Position numbers and translations under genes: made by a program. A DNA stretch of 64,000 nt from Setomelanomma holmii (lineage: Eukaryota > Ascomycota > Dothideomycetes > Pleosporales > Phaeosphaeriaceae): positions 19,187 to 83,186 of the forward strand of contig ML978286.1 in assembly GCA_010015745.1 (NCBI GenBank). Reading direction: 5' to 3'. The notes beneath the pieces were generated by a model. It had not been told where the DNA came from and made no database searches. It saw nothing but the letters and a program-made list of their open reading frames with translations. Positions 55,269 to 64,000 of the stretch are shown here, in pieces. The number at the start of each line of letters is the position of its first letter. Positions within the stretch are counted from its first letter, which is position 1.

Positions 55269-56934
55269 CTAAGAGAGCTTGATGAGAACCGTCTTCGTCT
55301 CTAAGAAGTTGTCCAAGCTGTACAATGGCTCTCCTTCACGCCCTGACCCTGATGACTTATACCCGCCGAACGGCATGGCATCTCCAGTGACCGGCGAAGT
55401 ACCTGAAGGTTGGTATACGAAGTCAGCGTGTGTCTCACATGCGAATCATACAATGACGTTACGTACAGTTTACTCCGACTGTACCTGCTTCGAGACCTTT
55501 CGCGAACCGTATCGCGCGATCGATGTCCTTGGTGTAGACTGAGGCATATAGACCATACTCGGTGTTGTTCGCTTTTGCAAGGACCTCGTCTTCCGATATG
55601 AACACGTTGATGTTGACAACCGGTCCGAAAATCTCTTCCTTCATAATCTTTGCATCTTCTGGGGTATTCTTGAAGATGGTTGGCTGGATGTAGTAGCCCT
55701 CGCGATCGGACGGCGCACCGCCACCAATGAGCAGCTCACCGCCAGACTGCTTGCCTGATTCCAGGTACTGCAACACAGTCTTATGCTGCACTTCGTCTGC
55801 TTGTGGTCCATGATTCGTATCTTTCTCAAGAGGATCACCTATGTTGACCTCCTTCTCAAAGTGCCGCTTGAAGAGGTCGATGTACTTATCCGCGATGGTG
55901 TCTTGCACATAGACGCGCGAGTTGGCCATGCAAACCTGACCTGAGTTCCATTGGATTGAGTATGCGGTCTCTTGAACAGCCTTCTCGATGTCGGCGTCCT
56001 CGAAAACGACCGCAGGGGATTTGCCACCAAGTTCAAGGTAAACCTGCTTAAGGTTTGATTTGGCTGCCGCAGCTTGGATCAACCGGCCAGTGCGGCCCGA
56101 TCCCGTGAAAGACAGAGCTCGCACCTCCATGTGATGACTGAGGATCGAGCCGCTGACATTGCCAAACCCTGAGATGATGTTAATGACTCCTGGAGGAAAC
56201 CCTGCTTGCTGGACCAAAACAGCAATCTTTGCCGACTGCAAATGATTAGCCTTTGATCTGTGCTTACAATAACCATACATACTGTAAGTGGGGCCTTCTC
56301 TGAACTCTTCAGCACAACTGTATTGCCAACTATCAATGCTGGCGCCAGCTTGCTCGCAAGGAACAGAAGCGGGACATTCCAAGGAATGATCGCTGCGACG
56401 ACCCCATATGGCTGGCGGAGCGTCATGTTAAGAAAGCCTGGACTTTGGACGCTCGTGGTTCCTTGCACGTTATAGCCAGCCTCAGCATAACGGTCCCATT
56501 TTGCAGCGCATGCGTACGCGTCGAAGAAGGCTCCAAGTGGCTTGCCCATGGATGCCGCTTCGAGTGCTCCAAGCTCTTCATTGTTCTCACGAATGAGGCT
56601 GGCTAGCTTCTTGAAGTATTGCGCACGTTTGTCAGGCGACAGCGTAGACCAGCTTGGAAATGCAGCCTTTGCAGCTGCCACTGCGTCGTCGGTATCTTGT
56701 TCAGAAGCCTCATGGACTTAAGCTAGAATCAGTCTCTCGTCGGACGGTTGGGTGACTACGCGAGGTACCTTTGGCAACATGCTTGAGTGTGGCCGGATTG
56801 GTGATATCGAAGGTTTTGCCATTAGACGATTTGACGAACTGTAACAGTCAATCGGTGCGAATCTTGCACCACGAACCGAAACGTACTTCACCATTTATGA
56901 AAAGTCGCGTCTCGATCTGTTCAGGAAGCCCCAT
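55269..56934 (-). CDS. Aldehyde dehydrogenase (NAD(P)-dependent)
   Basis: Five exons on the minus strand: 56887-56934, 56769-56838, 56283-56716, 55467-56235, 55269-55402; 484 aa. It has IIPWNVPLLFLASKLAPAL, the nucleotide-binding FTGSGRTGRL, the general-base Glu in LELGGKSP, and the catalytic Cys in NSGQVCMANSR. EEIFGPVVNINVF and PFGGYKSSGSGRE complete the family set. No organelle signal seen. It is suited to oxidise aromatic aldehydes to acids. It shares a 549-bp divergent promoter with the SnoaL-like gene, in the same cluster as the carotenoid oxygenase and decarboxylase. Confidence 0.93.
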
Positions 56935-57483
56935 GGTGTTCTTTCGTTGACCTTGATGTTCCTTTCTTGCCTTTCCGACGATGATTTACTGCTGAGAGAA
57001 TTGCCCGAGATATACTGTCGTACGAAGGTGGCTGGCTCTAGCTAAGGAAGGCTTTAGTACCTGGTGACCGAGATGCCAAGTTGCCGCATTAGTCTTCACG
57101 CTTATGACAGCGCCTTTGCGTGGAATTCCGCGCGCACAATGTAGTGCCGTGGACAGTGTCGAGCTCGAAGGAATGAGAAGTGGAGATCTTGTGCACCCCA
57201 CCGCGCGGAGGGGCATTTACGCTCCTTCCGCTTCGTCTCGGTAAGATGTTATTGTCGGTGATATTAGCCCGCAGCTCGCAAGTATGTTGCCGCAGCTATG
57301 GCGCATCCCATTCGCAGGCATGAGCAAGAGTTCCACTTTCGCTTAAACTTTGCAAAGCCGTTGGGGTAACTACATGTGCGGTTGGAGCTTGTGGTCTTAA
57401 TAGTCAAGGTGGCGCATGTTAAGAATGCTGCTGCGCCAGCCGTTCAGGCCGGACCGATACGTTTCAAAATATCTCCCGACATA
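56935..57483. promoter_or_regulatory. Divergent promoter of ALDH and SnoaL-like genes
   Basis: 549 bp between two divergent starts. Several CGG/CCG triplets (Zn2Cys6 half-sites) occur, but no clean pair with CGG-N10-CCG spacing. Shared control is inferred from layout. Confidence 0.35.
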
Positions 57484-58588
57484 ATGAGCAACGAAATCGC
57501 AGAGTTGAAGCAGGTTATTGCACAGTTGCAAAAGCAAGTGGGCAGATTGAGTGGTATGACTAAGCCAGTTTGCTCAAGTTACACTAGGGTTCGCAGGGGT
57601 TCGCGTCCTACCTCAACCACCAGCGCGTCGAGCAAGCCTGAACAGCCTCATCGTTTCCGACCGATCTAGCAATGGACTCGGGAACTTGTTGAGGCTGTGC
57701 AGCCTCGGACTTCGTTATGACCATAGGAACATCCATCATAGAGATGGGACGCGAATCGCCGGCGAACCTGGTGTAACGCGCCGAAGCATTGAAATGTCTG
57801 TACTAACTCTCCCAAGATCAGGAGGACGTGCGCAAACTCCAGTACACCTACGGCTACTACCTTGACAAGTGCCTGTATGAAGAGGTAAGCTATTCAGCGG
57901 TGCTGCATCGTATCATACTGATATCTGCCAGGTCGCGAACCTCTACTCGGACCACCCAGAGACATGCGTCGAGTTCCTCGGCGGACGCTACAATGGCAAG
58001 GAAGGCGTGAAGCGGCTCTACGTTGGTCGCTTCGCCAAGGCCTTTGTAGCAGGCCGTAATGGTCCTGTGCATGGCTTCCTTCTTGACCATCCCCAGATGC
58101 AGGGCATCGTCGATGTCAACGCGGACGGTACACGAGCCAAAGGACGATTCAGAAGCATGATGTCGGCCGGTACGCATGAAAGCATCAAAGAGACGCATCC
58201 TCGCGGACTGGTGCAGTGGTGGGAGGGCGGCATATACGAGAACGAGTACATCAAGGAGCACGGTGTCTGGAAGATCTTCCGGCTGAAGTACTTTCCTTTC
58301 TGGCACGCCCAATTCGACAAGGGCTGGTCTCACACAAAGCCGAACTATGTACCTTTCCTCTCAAGCACGTTTCCAGACGACCCTAATGGTCCGGACGAGC
58401 TTTGTGAGCACCCAATGCTTTGGCCCGATACCCGAGTGGTGCCGTTCCACTACAAGCATCCGGTAACAGGTGAGCAGGTGGCTGATGATGATCTGAGGGC
58501 TCCGGAATTAGGCAAAGATCCTTCGACCAGTACTCCTCCTTTGGTTCTGAGTCGTCCCAAATCGGAAGCTGGAAATGGCGCAACATAG
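57484..58588 (+). CDS. SnoaL-like domain protein
   Basis: Three exons: 57484-57553, 57817-57884, 57932-58588; 264 aa. Exon 1 encodes a short helix (MSNEIAELKQVIAQLQKQVG). Exon 2 begins DQEDVRKLQYTYGYYLDKCL, the usual opening of SnoaL-like/NTF2-like proteins. The barrel follows: VEFLGGRYNGKEGVKRLYVG, GIVDVNADGTRAKGRFRSMM, WWEGGIYENEYIKEHGVWKI, FPFWHAQFDKGW. The C-terminal tail is Pro/Ser rich. Members include dehydratases, cyclases and hydroxylases of aromatic or polyketide substrates. Its reaction here is unknown. Intron 1 (263 bp) is long for this genome. Confidence 0.82.
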
Positions 58589-58849
58589 GCTTGCTAGACC
58601 TAAAGCAACGATCGTTTCTCGACCTTCGGTGCTTTTCTCTTGTCTTCATGATCAACACAGTTGCTTCGAATATGCGAAATGATCATCAACGTGATTCTGC
58701 GTCAGTTTGAAAGGCTATGCAGGCTTATATGATCGCGAGAAAATACACATGGTGGTCAATTATATGAGATGTCACGGTGAGTGTGAACCGCACGACGAAG
58801 TGCAAGGAATTTCGTTGCAGCTAACAAGAGCTCAAGCAAAGCCTACTAT

Positions 58850-59970
58850 TCATACTTGAAGAGGTAATTTAAACAATCTTATCGCGTTGGTCCTTCCTAC
58901 AGCTTCCTTTTGGTCCTCAGGCAAGTCAATTGACTTCCACCAAGTCTGCGCTTCCTCGACTGTGTCATACGGGGTATCTGCAATCGTTAGCAAGGCTTAC
59001 TGCGAGGCGAGGGATCACTCACCAATCGCATACAAACACCGTTCGATGCCTAGCTCCTCGATGCAGAACTTCAAGCCTCTCGTGTTGTAATCACCAGACG
59101 TTGTGATTGACACATTGCGTGTCCAGTAGTACGAGTAATCATGCCTCATGGGCCGGGAACCTCGTTTAAACGGGTGGTTGATCCAGTGGCTTGCCCGCCA
59201 GAGGTTGAAAGGGATTCTGTGAAAAATTCAGTCTTATCACCAGGCTATGGGAGAAATACTGACCCTTCGCCTAGGTGGCCTGCGACAATCTGGACCTTCG
59301 GGAAACGATCGAATACGCCCGATGAACACACAGCATACAGATGCCAGCTCAAGTCGAGATGGAATTGCACTCCAGCGCCTATTAGATGCTTGCGATCGCC
59401 GTACTTCGTCCCTGGCTTCAGGTCTTGCGGTATCGCGTATCGTGGGTGGAAGTACACCGGTACATCGAGTTCTTGCACGGTCTGCCAGAACGGATCGTAG
59501 TCTGGCGTGTCGAAGTACACTTTCTCTTCCGCATCTGCACCTTTGGACTGGAAATCGTTGACCATTGCACCGAACATTCCGAGCTCTTTTACAGCTCGTC
59601 GCAGCTCCTCAGCAGCGTCCTGGGCATTGTGCATCGAAAGCGCTGCAACCGCTCCAAATCGCTTAGGATTTTTCTTGACTTCGCCCGCAAGGTAGTCGTT
59701 GGCCACACGCGCAAGGTCCTTCGCCTTTTCCGGGTTTGCTTCTCCTTGAGCGCCAGGAGACGTCAAGGACAAAAGCATGTACTCAACGCCATGCTCGTCC
59801 ATGCTCTTTAGACGTTCACCGTGAATATCGAGCAAGCGCTTCTCGTGATCTGAGAGACCAGCTACGGCATCGCTGCCAGGTCGGAGCAAGCTCTGAAATT
59901 GAGCGAAAGAGTGCGCCTCGATTCCGGCTGGATCTATGATCGCTTCCTCAATCGCGATAGTGCCTCTCAT
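58850..59970 (-). CDS. Amidohydrolase-related decarboxylase (2,3-dihydroxybenzoate / gamma-resorcylate decarboxylase type)
   Basis: Three exons on the minus strand: 59264-59970, 59023-59216, 58850-58977; 342 aa, the usual family length. The start MRGTIAIEEA carries the metal-binding Glu of this family. Further ligands are in VPVYFHPR, IVAGHLGEG (then IPFNLWRASHWI after intron 1) and the Asp of AIGDTPYDTVEE, split by intron 2. Upstream in-frame Met at 60018 is less likely, because MRGTIAIEEA is where relatives start. Relatives non-oxidatively decarboxylate hydroxylated benzoic acids. It shares a divergent promoter with the carotenoid oxygenase gene. Confidence 0.88.
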
Positions 59971-60471
59971 GTTGCTCCTTCGTTTGACACGCTGGATAGT
60001 CTGCAAACAAATCGTCAAATGTGTTGGTGTTTCTCTTGACTACGCCTCCCCAACACGGGTCAAGTCGCGACGTCTTACACAGGCAGTGGTTTCAGGTTGA
60101 TGTTATCCATGGTCTGACTAGACTAATGGCACTCCCATGGCATCCTTCCCCAAGAGCAGTACACGGCAGTCGTCAGGTCAACGGGTCGGTGCAAGCGAGC
60201 TGCACGACACAGCCCGGGAATTAGAAGGTCACTCGGTGCAATATCGCCGCTATGCAGTACCCCAAGTATTCGGATCTATAGTACCGGCCATTAGTGGAAA
60301 CCCTGGTATCCACCTACAACGCTACCCCGCAACCGCTCCCCACATCAGACACGGGAACTACGGACATGTAGGTATATCCTATCACGGGACATCATTTCCC
60401 TTCTCACTCTCCAAAGTTGACGTTCAGACCGTTCATGCACTACGAATGTGATAACGAGGCAGACCATCACA
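59971..60471. promoter_or_regulatory. Divergent promoter of decarboxylase and carotenoid oxygenase genes
   Basis: 501 bp between two divergent start codons. It contains a CGG-N10-CCG inverted pair at 60271-60286, a geometry used by Zn2Cys6 regulators (for example Put3), and so a candidate site for the cluster regulator at 52603-54960. No gene seen. Confidence 0.4.
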
Positions 60472-62357
60472 ATGGCGCACATCTTCTCGCTGGCGTCCCC
60501 AGCACCATCAGCATACCATGAAGGTAATCGCTCTGGAGACCAGGTCAAATTCCCGGACACTGGCTTCTTCAAAGGCTGTGAGTAACGACAGTCTCCATGA
60601 TGTTTGGGATCTTTCGCTGAGCTGTGCGCGAATCACTAGTCAATAAGCCTTCACGACTTGAGGCTGATATCTTCGAACTTGAGACTACTGGCACGGTAAG
60701 CTAACCCAGACGACCACTCCGAGCAACCACTCCGAGCATTGTTAATGTTGCATAGATCCCGAAAGACATCAATGGAACATTCTATAGAATACAACCCGAC
60801 CATCGTTTCTCACCACTATTCGAAGAGGACATCCACTTCAACGGCGATGGTTCCGTCTCGGCGTTTCGCTTTCAAGACGGCCATGTCGACTTCAAGCAGA
60901 GATATGTACACACCGATCGCTTCAAAGCTGAGAAGAAAGCTCGTAGAGCATTGCTCGGGAAGTACCGGAATCCGTACACCGACAACGAGATGGTCAAAGG
61001 CATTATCCGTACGGCTTCAAACACCAACATCATCTTCTGGAGAGGGGTTCTGCTAGCCATGAAAGAAGATGGACCACCTTTTGCTATGGATCCAGTCACG
61101 TTGGAGACGATTGGCAGATATGACTTCGATGGCCAGGTGCAATCTCCGACTTTCACTGCACATCCCAAGTTTGATCCAGACACTGGTGAGATGGTGTGCT
61201 ATGGGTACGAAGCTGGAGGTGACGGTCATGATGCGAGTTGCGATATTGTCGTGTACACCATCGACAAGGATGGTAAGAAGACGGAGGAATGCTGGTACAA
61301 GGCGCCGTTTTGTGGCATGATTCACGATTGTGCAATTACGAAGAACTACCTCATACTGCCCCTGACGCCTATTAAGGCCAATCACGAGCGGCTGAAGAAA
61401 GGTGGCAATCACTTCGCATGGGACCCGGATGAAGATCAATGGTACGGGATTGTGCCTCGACGCAATGGCAAACCAGAAGATATGATATGGCTGCGCGCCG
61501 ACAATGGTATGCTCTATCTCCGCGACATTTATATCGGCACTAACGTAAGCCCAGGCTTCCACGGCCACGTAGCCGGCTCCTACGAAAACTCTGACGGCAA
61601 AATCGTCGTCGACCTAACCATCGCCTCCGACAACGTCTTCTTCTTTTTCCCACCCGACGCTCAGGCAAACACTCCCACCACCCTCCTCCAACGCAACAAA
61701 CTCGTTTCCGACACATACCGATGGGTTTTCGATCCTAAAACACCAACCCACACGCGCGTCAAACCGTTCAGAACCTTCGGCAACAACGGCGAATTCTCAA
61801 GAATAGACGATCGCGTCTTGACTAAGAAGTACAACCATTTCTGGCAATGCAACATCGACCCGTCAAAACCGTATGATTTTGCAAAGTGTGGCCCGCCAGC
61901 GGGTGGGCTGTTCAACGTCCTCGGACACTTTGAATGGGACGCGGAAAAGAGGGACACATACTGGGCCGGCCCGACATGTACTTTCCAAGAACCGGTTTTC
62001 GTGCCGAAAGCTGGGTCTTCTGTCGAGGGTGAAGGGTATCTTATGGCGCTACTAAATCATTTGGATGTTCTGAGGAATGACATTTTGATCTTCGATGCGC
62101 TGAATTTGGCGCAGGGACCGCTGGCGGCGATACATTTGCCGGTAAAGTTGCGATTGGGTCTGCATGGCAATTTTGTGGAGCAGAGGGAAATTAAGGAGTG
62201 GGAGGAGAGAAGAAAAGTGGGTGGGAGCGTGGGTCCGGCGGTGCCGGCGAGGGGGTTGTTGGCGTGGCAGAAAACAATGTTGGAGAAAGAGGGTGGGCTC
62301 GGTAGTCTGGTAGAGGTGGGCGAGTTGAACGGTTTTAACGGTGTCAACGGGCATTGA
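60472..62357 (+). CDS. Carotenoid/lignostilbene cleavage oxygenase (RPE65 family)
   Basis: Three exons: 60472-60577, 60640-60695, 60756-62357; 587 aa. Iron-ligand His candidates, all in family context: SPTFTAHPKFDPDTGEM, CGMIHDCAITKNYL, VSPGFHGHVAGSY and the C-terminal RLGLHGNFVE. FNGDGSVSAFRFQDG and GTFYRIQPDHRF are also family motifs. No signal peptide. Fungal members cleave carotenoids or the interphenyl double bond of stilbenes (resveratrol, lignostilbenes). With an aromatic decarboxylase and an aldehyde dehydrogenase next to it, the stilbene type is the better guess. Confidence 0.92.
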
Positions 62358-63022
62358 GATTGCTGGGAGGTGTCTTGGTTGTGGCTCTGAGTTGCAAGGT
62401 TGCGTGAGATGACATGTGAGTCATGAGGCCTTTAGTAGCAGAATCATCGATGTGTTGTCCTGATACGCTTCCCAAAATAATGGCGAGATTTGGGATTCTT
62501 CTCGTGGTATATTCACATGGATGAACCGTCACAGAGTCTTGCTTGAAGTTTCACCTCAGGTCTTAGACCAGATGATGCTTAGGTCTTTGACTCTCTGCTT
62601 AAAGGGGAAAGATGAAAACAGCTTCTCCATTTATCAAGCATGAATGTATATCCGATGCACTTTCGAATCTTTCCTTAATTTCGTGGCCTCCTGCGGCGGA
62701 ACGAGAGATGCGGCGTTGCCTCTCCAGCTTTGAGAAGCCAACAGTGATCAGCACCACTATCACAATATTCAGTGTGTTACATCACAGCGTTAGCGGCCAA
62801 CAATGTCTCCGTGCGCTGTGTAGAGATGTAGAAGTATATACAAGTTATCTTGCCGACGACAGAACGGCACCTCGAACACAAAAGATCAAGGAGCAGTCCG
62901 ATACGTACCTTGTTGCTGGTCGATAGTTTGCAAATCAGGTACTGCTCTTCATTTATATTCGCAGCTCACCACCAACCCAGCCCTCAAGCTTTTACCGGTC
63001 AGAAGCATATCAATATCCGACC
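62358..63022. other. 665-bp gap
   Basis: No supported gene between the oxygenase and the kinase-like pseudogene. Confidence 0.3.
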
Positions 63023-64000
63023 ATGACCAGAACACTTGCAATAGTTCCACAACCTTTCCATTTCAAATTGCCCGATATGATCAGCACAGCTGATGACAAG
63101 GCGCCATGCTCAACGGAAGAAATCCTAGATTTAAGCGACATCACCGTTGTGCAGGTAATTGAAGACATGGAATCTTATTTCTCGGATACGAGCTCCACGT
63201 TTCGCGATGAGTCACAATATGAATCTTGCGCCTCAGAGCCGATAGATTCGGACCTGCCCTTCGGTCCACCTAATGACGAGTACCAGCAATGGTGCCGATT
63301 CTAGGACCGTGTCCACGAACACTCGCAGACTATGGAAGATTTTCTCTGCCAGCAGGAGTTGGAGCCCCATCCAGCCGATCCACCTGGATATTCCGGCCTT
63401 AGCCATGCGGTACACCACATCACTGGTGGCTACCAGCAATTCGAGGAACTCGATGACAAAGAGGCGGCGAACATCATGCAAGCTTTGTGTTTTCGCATTC
63501 TCGAAAGTCATGTCGGAGTTTTCTTCCAGGCTGGAAGTTTAGTTGGAGATCGTTGGTACATTCTCAAAGAACTTTCTGTTGGTGGGTTTTTCTATCGAGA
63601 CGTGCGTATCGTCTATGACAAGGACGATCCGCAACGGAAACGCCGCATTATGAAGATCATGCCATCCGAGGCGACGTGGTCTGGATACTCGGCTCGCGAG
63701 TTATGGATTGCGTACCACTTGCGAGGATGTGCTAACATCATACAGTAGCTGACCGGCATGCGGCAGCTTGGCTCGTGGCAGACTTGCGCAATATGGGCAC
63801 GCTTCGAGATGTTGTAGAGCAGCACGTCAAGATAGCTGGCACAACACTCCCTGAACTCTTTATCTGGCATGTCTTCGAGTCCCTGCTCAATGTTGTAACG
63901 GTACAGAGGGAGGGGAGGGACTGCGCTGAATTAACTATCCGAGGTGGGCGGAGCTACATATATAGACTGCCGCACATGAGCTATCCCAACTTGTACTAGA
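63023..64000 (+). pseudogene. Protein-kinase-like gene, broken, running to the window edge
   Basis: Frame from MTRTLAIVPQPFHFKLPDMI through an acidic N-terminal part to CRF, then an in-frame TAG (63302-63304), then DRVHEHSQTMEDFLCQQELE and a kinase N-lobe: GDRWYILKELSVGGFFYRDV, RIMKIMPSEATW. The frame stops again at TAG 63746-63748 after GCANIIQ. The next lobe is in another frame: AAAWLVADLRNMGTLRDVVE, LPELFIWHVFESLLNVV, where an HRD-type catalytic loop would follow but only VQREGRDCAELTI is seen. Two stops plus a frameshift indicate a pseudogene. Identity as a fungal kinase-like protein is by pattern only. Confidence 0.6.

Noticed and set aside
1..64000. Prokaryotic-type operons, CRISPR arrays, rRNA
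   Set aside because: None present; spliceosomal introns and gene families show this is fungal nuclear DNA.

Overview
The window is nuclear DNA of a filamentous ascomycete (Pezizomycotina), most likely a Dothideomycete. The signs are many short introns (about 45-75 bp, GT..AG, with CTAAC/CTGAC-like branch sites), Zn2Cys6 and other fungal-specific regulators, and lineage-typical families such as DUF7580 and C2H2/acuF-like proteins. The class assignment is an inference from gene content. No rRNA, tRNA or CRISPR was recognised.

Layout. (1) 1-19.8 kb is a compact housekeeping block: an edge-truncated Q/P-rich protein, a YheT-type alpha/beta hydrolase, LOC1, VPS68 and VPS55 (tail to tail), proteasome alpha subunit PRE5, ATP synthase epsilon ATP15, NatC subunit MAK10/NAA35, a small histone-fold kinetochore protein (CENP-W-like), QCR2, RPC82 and two unknown proteins. 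(2) 19.8-30.4 kb is gene-poor: a 128-bp MITE-like element, a probably broken hypothetical gene, a fungal-specific transcription factor without zinc cluster, and a 646-aa unknown membrane-anchored protein. (3) 30.5-46.5 kb is accessory. A divergent pair (C2H2/acuF-like and DUF7580) is followed by a TPR-like gene cut by a second MITE of the same family, then pseudogenes of a cytochrome P450, a TolB/PD40 beta-propeller protein, a P-loop GTPase tail and an Hsp70-like ATPase. An intact heme-thiolate peroxidase and a coiled-coil hypothetical gene sit among them. Many nonsense codons here are of the kind expected from repeat-induced point mutation (RIP). (4) 46.7-51.7 kb has a frameshifted GH6 cellobiohydrolase and the intact stretch-activated calcium channel subunit MID1. 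(5) 52.6-62.4 kb is a coherent catabolic cluster: Zn2Cys6/Fungal_trans regulator, aldehyde dehydrogenase, SnoaL-like protein, amidohydrolase-type (di)hydroxybenzoate decarboxylase and carotenoid/lignostilbene oxygenase, with two divergent shared promoters. (6) 63-64 kb is a broken protein-kinase-like gene at the right edge.

The most promising system is the five-gene cluster at 52.6-62.4 kb. A plausible route is oxidative cleavage of a stilbene or lignostilbene to aromatic aldehydes, oxidation to hydroxybenzoic acids, then decarboxylation. The families are clear from sequence; the substrate is an inference. Second is the degraded accessory block, where two related MITEs and RIP-like lesions coincide with families often linked to fungal self/non-self recognition.
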